Shown here: one piece after another, positions 9,682 through 24,721 of the stretch | Position numbering within the stretch: the stretch's first letter is position 1 | Layout of the letters: every line of letters starts with the position of its first letter | DNA from: Melampsora larici-populina 98AG31 | Lineage: Eukaryota > Basidiomycota > Pucciniomycetes > Pucciniales > Melampsoraceae | Reading direction: 5' to 3' | Length of the DNA: 64,000 bases | NCBI RefSeq assembly: GCF_000204055.1 | Contig: NW_006768858.1 | Location: forward strand, 125,341-189,340 | The notes under the pieces: generated by a model | The model's database searches: none | What the model was told of the DNA's origin: nothing | Seen by the model: only the letters and a program-made list of their open reading frames with translations | Program-made: the position numbers and the translations under genes

Positions 9682-10809
9682 TCATTGATCACGTGGTCTG
9701 TAACCACAAGTTTTGTATAAACTGATAATAAAAGTACTGGTGCAAACATCACTCATAACCTTCTTGAGGCACTTCAATTTATCTTGAGCCACTGCAAGTA
9801 AACCATTGCGTCGAAGAGAAGCCTTGAAGATATCGAATACCCGCTCAATCGGATTGAATTCCGGTGAGCAAGGTGAGTTGTATATTAATAAAACCCCTGC
9901 GTCTTCACACAAGGCTTCAATTGATCCACGGTGATGGATAGTCGCATTATCCATCACCAGAACCGAATTTCGATTTGGGTATGGTTGCATGACAGGTAAC
10001 TTGAACGAGGATCCCATTATCAGCTTGGTTTTTGAAGATGAAAAAGAAGAGATAATAAACTTACTAAAACATGTTTCAAGAATGCTTCGAATTTGTTTCG
10101 ACGATAAGCATTGAGCTTGGCATTCACGGCTAATAAGCCCATTTCACAGATTGCAGCCAGGACGCTGTAGTGAGGTCCGTGTCTCGAGCGTTTCAAAGCT
10201 TTTGGGTGTTTGCCTTTCTTGGACCGAACGTGACTACGTTGAACATCTGGCAATTTCAAACCGGTCTCATCTTTGTAAATGTTAGGAAGAAACATCACAG
10301 ATCAGTAGAAGCTCTTCCAGAAGAAAGAAGAGAATGAAAAACTCACCTAAGAATACCAAATACCCGGATGGGATATGGGCAATAGCAGCCGAGAATCTCC
10401 CTTGTAAAACAGGTGACTGGTTCGGATCGACCTTGGAAACCTTGTGAACGGTAAGGAAGAGGCGCTCCTTCAAGTCGTTGGCGATGGTTTGTCGACAAGC
10501 CAGTAGATCAGTATGATCGTACATGGCTTCTTGGATTTCGTCGAGGAACAGACAGGGATCGTTTTCGATGAGTTCAACCATGAACTCTCGGTCTTCGTCA
10601 GAGTAAAGCGTTGGGCGGCCTCGTCGTTCATAGGTAGCCGGATTGCGAATAACCGCGTGAGTATGAGTGTAGAGAGCATTCCACCGCACAAAAGATTTGT
10701 CCGATATCGTCGTAAGAAGTTCTTTGTTGATTGATTGAGGTGATTGTCCAGATACGAGTTTGTGAATAGCGATGACTTTCAGCTGAGGACTGTATGTCAC
10801 GAATCCCAT
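9682..10809 (-). CDS. Tc1/mariner-type DD34E transposase, 336 aa, intact
   Basis: Three minus-strand exons: 10809-10347, 10270-10065 and 10023-9682. The introns are 76 bp and 41 bp, both GT-AG, and the frame closes exactly. The N-terminal 120 residues look like paired helix-turn-helix DNA-binding modules (GQSPQSINKEL, then RRGRPTLYSDEDREF). The DDE triad is visible: D155 in VFLDETG, whose codon spans the first intron, D248 in VMDNATIHH, and E283 in FNPIE, with 34 residues between the last two (DD34E). The length is normal for the family. The enzyme cuts and pastes DNA ending in the matching TIRs. The start codon lies 139 bp inside the right TIR, so that TIR may hold the promoter. Confidence 0.93.
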
Positions 10810-10947
10810 TGCGGGATAGATTTGATTGAAATTGTAGTGGAACGATGAAATTGAGGCGAATGGATGGATGGATGACGGATGTGGTGGCAGGTGGATGACT
10901 GAAGCGCTCTGACGTGGCAGGCTGTTTAGCCTGACCCGTTTTAAGGC

Positions 10948-11024
10948 TATGCTTATAAAATTGCCTGTATTGGCAAAAAAAAAAAAAAAAAACGAGATTC
11001 GGCCAAGCTAATCTCGAATGACTG
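10948..11024 (-). repeat. Right terminal inverted repeat of Tc1/mariner element
   Basis: Reverse complement of 6507-6584 apart from the T/A run and one end base. It ends ...CGAATGACTG followed by the TA duplication at 11025-11026. Confidence 0.92.
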
Positions 11025-11026
11025 TA

Positions 11027-11804
11027 TATGCCAGACACGTCACGTTCGTGTCACATCGCGAGCAAAGTCGCGACTAACTTCTTTTTTGACACTGGCAAAC
11101 CATTTGCCAGCAGACCGTACCGTCACACGGAAAAGTGGTGAACTTTGACTTCAACTGAGCTCCGGCCTGTTGACACTCGAATCTCCAGCATCCCACAAAG
11201 TGTTGTAAATAAACCAAGTCGCCCAAACATTATCTTTCAATCACATTTCTAATCACATTGACCATCCAATCCATCCCATTCATAATTGCATGTTTTATAA
11301 TTTGATTTTTTTAACTCCTCTGGTGGTACTAAACCAGTATTGCCTCATTGGAATTGCATAGTACCTACAATTGATGTCACCTAATCACCATCATGATTCA
11401 ACTGTTGCGGAAATGCCCACATATCCTCTAGTGCTTGTCAATACACACATTACTCGGTGTTCAGCAGGTGAACTCAACTTCTCACACTGTGGGCTCTGCC
11501 AAGAACTTTTTAGAGTTTTCCCATATATTCTTGATGTGGAACAATTTTCAAGCCCCATAGATATTATAGTTTTGAAGTAACAAGGATCTTTACAGCATAA
11601 CTTTATGGCATTGTAAGTGGAAAAATCTCTTCACCTTTTGTAATTAATTCATCAAGGATTCCTAAAAGAACAGAAACATAACTGAAAAATGATCGGTTGA
11701 GCTAGTCACATCGGCTTAGTGAATCTAATAATTTATCTTCTATTGAGTTGAAAGTGGGTGTGAATGTTGCACCTTCGGAAAATACCTTCATGTCGTTGAT
11801 AATC
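11027..11804. other. Intergenic, 3' flank of SEC7
   Basis: About 780 bp from the transposon's right flank to the SEC7 stop codon. Only short random open frames. Nothing recognised. Confidence 0.4.
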
Positions 11805-14800
11805 TTACTCTGTTGAGCTGTTTGCTGAATGAAGACTAGAGGCAGCAACCAGTGATTCGTTGTTCGTAGCGGACTGAGTATACCCTAGAGCATCTTGTCC
11901 AACACGCCAAAAGCATTTGTGCAAGTTGGGCCTGATGTCGGGGGGTACCTCGCGCGAGAGGAGATCGAGAAGTAATGGATAAAGGGAAGGGAGATGCGAT
12001 AGAAACTTTGCATCACGAGAAAAGCGCAAGTCAGTCGTGAAGCAAGCCCTGTAGACGGTGCGCAGTGGTCAAAACTAACGGTGTCTCTTTCAAAGATGCA
12101 GAATCCATGCAAGACTTCAGCTACTACCGGTGTCCATGCTGCTACGTTGCGTCCCTGAGTTTCTGGGTCGAGCATGACATATCCGGCTATCACATCGAGC
12201 CCAAGTCTACAAATGAAAAAAAGGTTCAGCATCATATCATGCCTTTGGGAGTGCATCTGTAGGAGAAGACACTGACGGAACAAAAGCTTCCAGCGTCTCT
12301 GTACGCTTCGCCAGATGGTCTGGCCTAGCATCCGCATAAAGTCGCAACAACACCTGTACTAATGTTACAGCACTGCTACTTTCTTGCTTGAGGAGATTAG
12401 GCAATTGTTTCATAAATCCTAAATCATTCGCATATTTAGGCGCGTTAGTTAAATTGACAGACATCGCGAAGCAATGGCAACAATGTCAATCCTACACTGA
12501 CCGACTTTCCACAGCCCCAACCGCAACTCTTTGTCCGCGTTAAACCTCTTTGCAAACCTATAACTACTATCTACCTCGCTCAAGAGACGCAACAACTGGG
12601 CGGGTGGAATAAGCTCATAGACTTCGACGTTGTTCAAAAGTTCGTTTGTTGTCTCGATCAATAAAAGTTGCAGGACACATTTGACGATGATTTGGCGAAA
12701 TACTCGCTTCCTTTCACCCGATGTCATAGGGACTGAGCTGTTCGAAGAACGCTCTAGCTCATCAGCCGGTGCTGGTGAAAGTGGCGTCGGCGCAATGAAC
12801 CGCGACTGATCATGCATTGGCGAGGGTGAAGCCTCTGCCCCCTCAGTCGACTCGGCGCCCGGCATGCGGAGGTTTATATCAAAAAGTTGATAAGCTGTGG
12901 TGGTACGAAACAAGTTCATCAAAGCGGTGACTACTCGTTCCCAGCGTTCAGCGTCAAGTTTCCGCACATTCTTCTCCAAGAGTTGTTGGAGGCAAGAAGT
13001 ACCGATTCGAGCGAGCGTGTCATTTTCTAAAAACAATCCAGATTAGCTTTCAATTCTTGTGTCTGAAGCGATCTTTGGTATTAACCTTGACAAATGCATT
13101 CGCAAAGCAAATCTAACAATCGATCCAAACGACGTCCCAAAGTTTCAAAGTAAAAAGTGTAGAGATCAATCAAATTTCTCAACGCCTGTATCATGGTAGT
13201 CGATAGCCATACACTCATATCCTCATGGGTGCTGAACCTTGATACGTCAGTCCTTGACCGTAAGACAGCAAAGATGGGGAATAACACCTCTTTGGATATG
13301 TAGTCCCAAAAGGCATCAGGGAATGAGTTTCCGTATTTCTTCAATGTATCAAAGAGATAGTCGAGAGCCCGTTTTCTAACTTCGAGGTCCTCGCCGTTCA
13401 TTGTGATATCATAGAATGCGAACAGTATGGGAAACCAGAACTGCCAAACAGATACAATGGGGTTTGTCAGCTACGAAGACCATCAAACGGAAAAAAATGG
13501 TGGAAGCGGACTTTGATCATCGAGTCATCGATTGAAGCTGGATCCGCAGCTACACGACCAGCCGCACTAGGGCATAATGGACAATCCGGGCAGTTTAACA
13601 TGGCAGGAATGAGATGCTTGAGCATTTCGATCGCATGTAGGGAGACTTTTTGGAATTTAGCCACTTTGCAAAAATCGGTGATACAGACGGTCATATCGGC
13701 AAATGAGCCATATGCCACGACCTGTGTGAAATGTTCCTTGTTTACGCGCTGAACAATTTCGAATGCTTGGGTGGCTACTCGTTCTTCAAAAAACTCATCA
13801 AGTTTTGGCATCAGTCGAATCATTCTAACGCATAGCCTCAAGGCGGATAATAAGGCTCACCGGTTGATACCTTGGAGGCAGCGGAGAACACGCCGAACAT
13901 GGTCCGCCAACCTGATCGTAAGTTTACCACCCTAGCCGATATCATTTGATTGAGACACTGTAGAACCATATCCTTCGCATCCGCATTGCTACTGTGTATC
14001 ATTGTGTGCTCAAAGGGTCTCAGGAAGTCCTTCTGGAACTTGAAGTTGGCCAATTCTTCCTTTTCCAGGAATCTCATCGCCAATTGACGCAGAGAGTCCA
14101 ATGCAAAAAAGCTGACGTTCGCATTTGGATGGCAACATACCTGTTGCAGCAACAAAGATCGGTTATTCCCCAAGTCAGCAAAAGGACATGACATTGTTTC
14201 CAAAGATATGAGGAAAGTCGTGTACCTGATTGAAGTGTTCTCCTAAAATAGTCCAAATCTGTGACCATTCCAATCGAATACGTCCCATGTTGTAATAAGA
14301 TATTTCCACCAACTTTTGTAAACAAAATGTCCGAGGAGTTCCCGAAGCTCCAGCGGCCTGAATTTCTTGCCAAGAAACTTCACTCAGCGCTTTGACAAAG
14401 TCTACAATTGCTGTCTAAGGATTGGTCATCGCGCGGTACAAAAAAGTTTGAATATCACGAGTCAGCCTCCTTCAGAAAAATGACTCAGTAAGAGATACTG
14501 ACTCCTGATAAAGTCCGAGTTGATGAAAAAACCATGTCGGCTGCATGCGTAATATGACTGGCGCCAGCAGCTCCCGTCACTTCATCCGAAGGTTTCTTAT
14601 TCTTCAATTTTGTTCCTGATCTGGCTGTTGACCTTCAATGCGTGACCGATCTGACAAGTAAGCAAAATGATATAACGCCTGCAAAAAGAAGAATTGGCCG
14701 TACCCTCGACGCGCTAGCTCTGGTCCTTGTCCAAGATCAACACCTTGTGAGACGAGCTGGAATCGCTCAAGCTGACTGACGCATGCCAACACGTCAGTCC

Positions 14801-17800
14801 ACGAGCCTTTTAAGTAGTTTCCATCGACCATCGCAACATCAAGTAAGGTCTTGATTGCTTCGACATTCTTTGGCTTCATCTCACCCAAGTTGTTGAGGAA
14901 AGTGAACTTGGCCAAGGTAGTTACAAAGGCGTTACGTTCAAGCTCGAGGTCAAACAAACAGACAATCTTGATGGCTTGTTTGAACCCTGTTAAGCTAAGA
15001 GTAATCATGTCCATCTGATCTGAATTCTGAAGTGGATCGGATATACCAGCTAGCAACGGCATCCAGACAACTTCGAACATCGGTCGCACGTGTTTGAAAT
15101 GTGACGCTTCAAAAAACACATCGTTTTCTCTGTTGCTACTCTGTCTTTGGCCTCGTAAAAGTGTTCGGAACAAAATCTGAGAATACATGTTAGCCTGAGT
15201 CCAAAAGATCACCAGAGCTTGGTACAAATACCTCAGTTTTATTTGCCATGCCAGCTGACTGCAGCACATATGCTTCTTTTTGAAGATCTCGCCCAACAGT
15301 CGCTATGCTTCCAGCAAGACCGCTTGGCACATATTGGATTCCAACGGCAGCATCAACCTCGTCTTTCATACGGATCTCATCTGCTAAGATTTCGTCATAG
15401 ACGGCTGAAAGATATTCCTCCGGTAGATCGGCACCTTGATTGATTCCACGATTATTCCGGATGAATTCCTGTTTAGTCATCCTATTTTTTACTTGTGGAC
15501 TGTGCGCATCCGTATTCAACATGATAATCGAGAACGCCAAAACGTAGGCCGTTTCTTTCAAATGCAAGCAAAAAGGAAGACACAGGGCATCAAATTTAGC
15601 TGGACTTCTACCGATTAGGCCTTGTAACATACCTGCATTAGCCAAAGTCCCAGGATTGCCCTGGAAATACCGTTCGGCAAACTTTAGCATGAAACGATCA
15701 ATCTTTTGAGCTTCACCAGGCAACCGGAACGCCTGTAGGAAGTTACGCATCGCTTCGGTAAACCTCATGTTACTGAAGTCCATATAATCAATGAACGCGT
15801 GCATCGCTTCGACGTTCTCTGGATCTCTGGAACATGAATACGTAAGTTAGATAATGAATGAAAGGTCAAAGATTTGCTCAAGTCGTACACACCCTTCACC
15901 AAGATATTCTCCAATCATAGCCTTGCTTAGTCCTTCAGCAGTCAGTAAAAAACGTGCGATCTCGGGAGGCTTTGAGTTGCGGATAAATCCGTTGGCGATC
16001 AAGAACTTGATCCCGCGTTTTGGCTTGAAGTTAAATTGCCTAATACCTTCAAGTAGAGTTGTTTTTTGATGCTTTGCTGTCTCAAATTTTGTAGGATCGT
16101 CATGTACTGTTGCGACAGCCGAGTTGGTAGGTAGCTCAGTTTCTGTTCCGCTTAACCGAACCGGCGGAGTAGCTTCTGCGATTGAGTCATCCTCGTGATC
16201 GGGAAGAGATCGAGACAGAGAGCTCGACAATCGCGAACTCGTATTGGGATCTTCTCTCGTGCCAAGGTCAAGTTGGCCAGGTAGAGGTGGATCGCTTTGA
16301 ACTGCACCCTTGCCGGCCCAAGCAACCAGAGACTTCAACGTTGCTACCAAGCATTCTAAACTTTGCCTTTTCAATTGGCCCTCGACAGCCTGGTGAGAGT
16401 AGGAGGTAGAGTCAGCCATCCCCTGCAGCATAGATGTAGTGCTGAGAGAGGGTGGAATGGCTGTGATTCCCGGCGAGTTTCCTAATCCTCCTCCAAGTGA
16501 AGACATGGACCCGAGGCCGGGGGCATTGGGAGATCCAATCAGTTCCGCTGATTGGGAGGTAGTTGTGGACGTAGTGTATTGAGTGGTCGCTAGCTTCGAG
16601 ACGATATTCATGAACCGCTCGTAGATATTACCGAGTGACGTTCGATCACAGTCGTAGTTCAAGTACATCTCCACTAACGCTTGCGGATCGTGAAATAGTC
16701 GACCAAGAGCTGCCAAAAGTATTGACTTCTGCTTCACCGTGGCATTTCGCATCTCGAGTATTGGCAGAAAGATCTCATTCAGAAGGACTTCGATTTCTTT
16801 CTGCAGTCAAACACGTTGTCAAAGCTTAGGACTCTTGGTTTTGGATGTCATCAGAAGTCGTTGGAATACTGACTTTTAATTTGGTCCTCATCCCGCTGAC
16901 AACTTTCCAAAATATCTCACAGCTCAATTCGAACACAGTCAAGACTGAGCTAATTGCATTTCTACTGAGACTGAGACAAAGATACTGTTTGATTGCTTGG
17001 ATGAACGGTGTTTGTTCTTGGGATGTCGATGAAAAGATGATAACATTGGGATCGGTGAACATGGGAAGATGCGTACTGAGGATACTCAGAATAAGATGGA
17101 GTGACAAAAGCTTTGAACGCATGGCGTGTGATTTAAGATCTCGTTCACTGTGAGATCAGTCTATCATCAGTTCAGAACTTTACACGAGCGGTAAGACTAA
17201 ATCCCACCTTTCAGCCCCTAAAGGTTTCATCGAAAGCTTACAAAACGCTCTGAAGATTAAAAATGCATCTTTGACATAATAATCCTGAATGTTCATGGCA
17301 CCAGCGTTCCCAATACCATCCTTTTCAGAAACGCCGTCAAATGAGTTGCGCTTTTCAAAAGACTCGCTAAGGTCACAGAAAGCGCATATACGAGATGCGG
17401 AGATGAAAAATGAGCGACGGGACTGAAAATGAGCTATCAGTCACGCGACTTACAGTGTGACGGGTTCTTCAGGTGGCCCATTCGGCCTTGGTGTCCCCTT
17501 CTGACCTTCGAGGGGAGGTGAAGTAGATGCTAAGCTGTCTGGTGAATGTGAGGCCGAGTTTTCGCCACCCTCCGGTATCGACGAGTTCTCTTTTTCGGTC
17601 AAAGATCCAGACGAGCCATTCTGGTCGGCTTGAACGCCTTTCGAGCCAACTTCAGAGGGCATCGATGAAGAGAAACGTCTGTCCTGTGGGTGCTGGTTTT
17701 CGGCGATAGAACTTGTGTGGTCTAGAGGAGGAGACCTCTTAGTAGCCAAATGAGGAAGAACTCGAGCAGCCGCTGCATCTCCGGTTTCCACTCGACCAAA

Positions 17801-19105
17801 GACGTGCCCAACCATTTGGGTCAGTGCACCCTGAGCTACAGCTTGATTAGTTGGACTCTTACTGAGCAAGAATATGTTGTATACAGTTCGAACTGCGCGG
17901 AGAAGACTACTTTGATGAACTTCGAGACAATCACCACCTTGTTTAGAGGGAGCCAACACCAAAGCCAGAATGGCCTTTACAATCTGAAGCTGTACAGCAT
18001 CTGGGCAAGACGCGTCTGCAAAACAATCGCATATAATGCCAGTGACTTCATCACCCAAGGATATGCCAGATACATCAAGGTTTGGAGTATCTTGAGGAGC
18101 TGATGCTGATGATGACACAGACTTATGGGCTGAGTGATGATCCTGGCCGCTGTCGACTCTGAAGAAGCTATAGGACACTAGCTTTCCAATACAGTCCAGA
18201 GCCGTAACCATAAGAGCTGGAGTGCGGGTTTGACATGCTAGCCTGAGCGGTTTGATGATGATGTGCGCTTCAGGATAATAAGTCGAACGTTTCTGTGATT
18301 CGATCGGGGCAGAATCACCCTTCAAAAGACCCAGCGCAGCACGAGTGGCTTCGTTGAGCTCTTGGGATCGTTTGGCTTCCTTTGATGCGATGATGGTTTC
18401 GAGAGAGGATATCACCAGGACAGCTGAGACGGGTGATGGAGTCTGGATTGACGTTGCGGGACCGGATACAGAAGAAGCAAGGGTCGAGCGATCACGAGCA
18501 AAGCTCGCTGAGTTAGGAGAGGTGGATGTTGATGACCTTGAAAATTTCTCGCTTGTGGCTGAAGCAGGTGAGGGAGGGAGAGGGACATTGACCGGTGATA
18601 TGGGGCTTTTCTCATCTGGGCCACGCTCCGTGCAGTCTGAAGAGTTGGATGAGACGCGGCGAGACGCAACAGATTCTATCTCGATGGTGGGAATCTCATG
18701 ATTCGTAAGCTGTGGCTGCCTTGACGTAGAGTCTGGGGATGGCTGATGTCCATTTGGAGTAATATCTGAGTGAAGTGCCTCGAGGGGTACATCTTGGAAG
18801 CTATCAGCCTGCTCATCCGTGGGAGTTCCATTCTGATTGGTACTTGAGGCCAATGAAGAAGTTAATTCGACGCTATTCTCATGTTCCGAAACCTCGTGTC
18901 CATTTATCATCTGAGGGGGTGATTCATCGATAGAAGATTTAGGCGGGGCAGATGTCACGAGACCATCTTCTGAAACAGGTTGAAGTTGTTTTGAGTCCTC
19001 AGTCGAATAGATCGGTGGTGAGAGAGGGAGATCGGCAGTTGGAGATAATGGCACAGTCGGTGTGGTCACTCCGCTGTGATCAGTTGATGTATCCTCTTCA
19101 CTCAT
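11805..19105 (-). CDS. SEC7: SEC7-family Arf guanine-nucleotide exchange factor (BIG/Sec7 type)
   Basis: Large minus-strand gene of about 14 exons and roughly 2,000 aa. It activates Arf GTPases at the late Golgi. The first exon (19105 to about 17490) holds a Ser/Thr/Pro-rich N-tail and the start of the DCB domain. [11 protein letters not shown] (about 17250-17285) and the blocks at about 17150-16830 and 16750-16560 complete DCB-HUS. The Sec7 domain spans about 16090-15380: [13 protein letters not shown], then [12 protein letters not shown] across the 15895/15835 splice. It has the catalytic glutamate loop [13 protein letters not shown] (about 15690-15740) and [15 protein letters not shown] repeats fill about 15300-11805, ending with the conserved [14 protein letters not shown] block before the stop at 11805. 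Small exons near 17450-17420 and 14500-14400 have uncertain junctions. No inactivating change was noticed. Confidence 0.88.
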
Positions 19106-20964
19106 ATTGAAACAGCAGCCTTCTGTTTGAGTAAGTGACCAGATTGATCAGCAAAGGTGCCGTACGACTAAGACAAATATATGACACTTCAAACTAGATT
19201 CACAAAGACAGGACATCAGTTAAAAGCCAAAAACTTCGAGATATTTCATTTGATCAGATGAAGGTCATACTTGCATTTGAGATAATCACAACTTCAAGGG
19301 AAACCCAGCATGAACGTCACGCGCTGAGTATATGCGTCAAAGTTATGATCGAGACAAGGCGAAAGGCGAAGAGAACTTGAAGTGGGATTGTCCTATATGT
19401 GTAAGAAGTTCTTCTCATGCCTTCAAGCCTCTGTGAATTGATTAAGGCGTGGAAAGAGTGAGAGTGGGTCAAGAGGGACAACGATCGATGGAAGTCTGTT
19501 GCTCGGTGCCTTGAGGGGCGGGCGCGCTCTAAAAGTGCGTGTGTGTGACACCGGCGAGCTTGAGTGGTGGTAAACCGTAAAATAGACCCGGCTCGAGCTT
19601 CGAGGAGTTACACTCACCGGACCCTGGCCTCGGGCTTCCCGTCATGCCGTACCCGGGATGTCTCGTGGCCCCCCAGGCCAGGGCCACAGCTCATCCTCGT
19701 GAGTCGGTCCGGGGTGTTTCATGTTTGTGTGTGAGATCAAAGCTGGGCTACGAAACTTTCGGCCATCATGATGGAAGAGGATGGAAGGCGCTCAGGATCT
19801 GCTCAACAAGTTTGAAATCATACCCTCCTATCTCCAGTTTTCTTCAAAGTTCAGACCATCAGCATTCACTCAAGGCTTAATCTTGGAGATGCTTCAATGT
19901 GATCAACATCTTGTTGAAACCTTCAAGCTGAGACGTGATAATTACCTAACCAAGTTATTTTTTGCCAGATTGTATATCCCTCAAAGTAGCTTTACTCTAT
20001 AGGTTGAGGACATTTGAAGTTGGAAATAATCCTGACTTCAAATTACCTGATGTTTATCGTGATGGAATCCCTGACACAGGAAATGATTGAAGTGTGTATA
20101 TGACATTCCAAGAAGTTCATTTGATTTCTTCGCATTCAAATTCAATCTGTGGGGTCCTTAGCGGAAGACAAGACCAAGGGTCTTCCTTTTAGAAGTCCTT
20201 TGATTGAGCCTGTGACAAGGTTTCCTCTGAACAAGAACCCACGTCGCGCTTGGTCAGCTTGGGCGTGTCTGGATACCCAAACTTGCGCCCGCCAAGAGCC
20301 ATGTGCGCACGTGTGGTATCTTGTGGTATGTGTTACAAGGAAGCAGTACAGGTATGAATCATGATACGGAGCCGACCGGATGTGGCGACCTGTTGCGAGT
20401 CTCTTGATGAAGTGAAGGATGAAGTTGTGCAGGACATATTGGAATGAATGCGATCCATCAAGGTACAAAGTATGTATGTAAAGTAAGATAAAGAAATGAC
20501 GATTGAGCGAATCCAAATCAATTGAGCATGCGCAGTTGAAACGTTTTAAAATAACACTTCATCAAGCGGTCTTGCCGATACTCAAGCTGATTGATTTGAT
20601 CAGTTGACCGAGTTCCGAGTATTTGTAATCTCATAGAACAGGCACTCACCTCCGATCACCGGCTACATAGTCTTACCAACTTGATCAACAGTTATCGATT
20701 GTTTTGATTTGATTGAGCAGTAAAAGAAAGCAGTAGAAAGTAGAATGTATGTACTAAAAGGATGAATCAATCAACTTCACATCGTTTCTCATATTCAATC
20801 TAAGCTTTCGGTCATCACTAACCACTACCACTACCACTCTATCAATTACACCAATCCAATCACTTGCAAGTTTTAGATTTCATCCTCTCTCTCTCTCTAT
20901 CTCTCTTTATCAGCTTATCTTTACATGCTTTCAACCTTCAAACCAACATTCAAGCCAAAACAAC
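19106..20964. other. Divergent promoter region between SEC7 and hexokinase
   Basis: 1.86 kb separates the two start codons, which point away from each other. No gene was recognised. A CT-rich tract (20881-20910) lies just upstream of the hexokinase ATG, typical of fungal promoters or leaders. The region 19540-19700 is unusually GC-rich for this window, with CCGG-type palindromic words, but no RNA gene could be folded by eye. Confidence 0.45.
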
Positions 20965-23090
<2,126 letters not shown>

Positions 23091-24203
23091 AAGATAAATC
23101 AAAATTCCATGCATTTCTTTCTTCCAGAAAATGTTTATCCCGACGCAAAACGAACAAAAAAATCCATATTTTTAACCAATTCAACTTGTATGTTTCTTAC
23201 CTGAGTGATATATTGTCTGCCTTATTAGATATAATCAAAGAACTTGATCATACGCATCCAACCATCCGTTCTCTGTTTTAGTACCATTTGTGATCTCTCG
23301 TTTTTGATGTATGAATTCATTTATTTGAGATTGGCACATATATCATCAACATACCTTGAATTGTAAAACGAACGACTCGAAGTGACTGGCTCTTTCAAAA
23401 ATCATTCAAGATGGGCTATGTATGAAGATGTGTTGAAGTACGAATCAAATGTTGCTTATTGGCATCGTGTGTGCTTCGAGACTCCCATAGTACATGCTAA
23501 ATATCATAGCGCAGGGTCCCTCCTCTGAGCTCCATGAACACTTGGAGCCAAGAGATGAAAAGAGATCGCTCTTGTGGCCTATGCAAATGGCCTATCATAT
23601 TTATCCCTCGGTTGTATCGGTTTACACATCTAAAGTCGCTTCAGCGGTGATTTTGAATTCAGGGTCTGACTGGATCCCCGTGTCACATGAGGTATTGGCG
23701 GAATGACGTAGGACGCAGGGAGTTAAGGTCGACCGATGAAGTCCTCTGTTTTACGAGCAAATTCCCTATTGTGGTGGCCGCCGGTGTGTGCCGCAATGCG
23801 AAACTGAAGGCAGCTCGACTGAATGGTTCGAAGAGGCGATTGCCTGAACGTCGGTAGTTTTGGAAATATTGCCAAACTACTGTAAACTAAAACGAGAATG
23901 TGTGAGCGGCATCGACAAAGGTTGTGAAGATTGTTCTTGCACTTCAAATTTGATCAAATTGACTGATTACTTGATTTCGAAGGACTTAGCAGCGGTATGT
24001 GTGATGACCCAGTCCAATTCAGAATGGAGCCGGAGCAATAGGAGTGATCGGGTTTGGGCGATCTGCAACAGATCAGGCGGCTAGTGAGGATCACGATTTG
24101 TGGTTTGCTGATGATGGTCATATTCGATGGAAGTACTTTCCTTGAGAAAGCTGGGTGGCGACTAAAGCTCAACTCAAACCTCAAACCTGACGCTTGAATT
24201 GGG

Positions 24204-24512
24204 TCAATGACGGTGCGCGCGCCGAGTGACCGTCATTTCAGCAATATCGGCGGTTCGAGCGGCTATAGGGACTCGGGAGTGGTGATATGTTTTTTGCTGA
24301 GCCAGAAGAGATACGAATCCTCGAATGAAAGATTGATAGTGGTCGACATGGGGCAAAGTGCCTGGATCAAGGAACGCTGGTGTTGACCAAGCTAGTGACG
24401 CGCGCGACAGGAACAATTCCTCTTGCCACATTTTTGCAATTCTCAAAACAACTGGAGATGCAAAAACCTTATAAAATGCCATCACTTGTTGCAAATTATC
24501 CTCGTCCATCAT
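24204..24512 (-). CDS. Possible small gene in copy A, 102 aa, unrecognised
   Basis: Open frame MMDEDNLQQVMAFYKVF... on the opposite strand to the downstream gene. The duplicate at 34135-34437 keeps start, stop and frame despite a 6-bp indel, a mild sign of coding. Against it, the frame overlaps the TATAAAA box assigned to the plus-strand gene. No domain is recognised, and chance preservation in young duplicates is quite possible. Confidence 0.25.
   Translation of the reverse strand: MMDEDNLQQVMAFYKVFASPVVLRIAKMWQEELFLSRASLAWSTPAFLDPGTLPHVDHYQSFIRGFVSLLAQQKTYHHSRVPIAARTADIAEMTVTRRAHRH
24470..24476 (+). promoter_or_regulatory. TATA box of two-repeat gene A
   Basis: TATAAAA lies 252 bp upstream of the ATG at 24722 and is conserved in copy B at 34395. 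Pyrimidine- and CA-rich leader follows. A plausible core promoter, not proven. Confidence 0.4.
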
Positions 24513-24721
24513 CCTCTTCTTCTAACTCCAAACTTTCAAAAATATCATCCACTGCTTCCCTTCCGAGCACCATCTACCAATTTTTCCACAACTTCCATCC
24601 CAACCACAATATCCTTTCCTCGTATCCCTCATCCCTCATCCTTCGATCTTGACTCTTCTTGTCCTTGATCATCTATCACCTCACCTTTCTACACCGTCTC
24701 CTAACCACAATATCCAGAACA

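Larger units (their letters stand above)
6507..11024 (-). mobile_element. Complete Tc1/mariner-type transposon (4,518 bp) with passenger gene
   Basis: Both ends begin with CAGTCATTCGAGATTAG read inward, and the two 77-78 bp terminal inverted repeats differ only in the length and one interruption of an internal T run and one end base. Each end is flanked by TA (6505-6506 and 11025-11026), the target duplication expected for Tc1/mariner. Inside are an intact DD34E transposase (9682-10809, minus) and a convergent spliced passenger gene (6889-9123, plus). Tc1/mariner elements normally carry only the transposase and are 1.3-2.5 kb, so this element is unusually large. Near-identical ends and an open transposase suggest recent activity (inference). 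Confidence 0.9.

Noticed and set aside
18345..18701. 118-aa plus-strand open frame
   Set aside because: Shadow of the Ser/Thr-rich first exon of SEC7 on the other strand.
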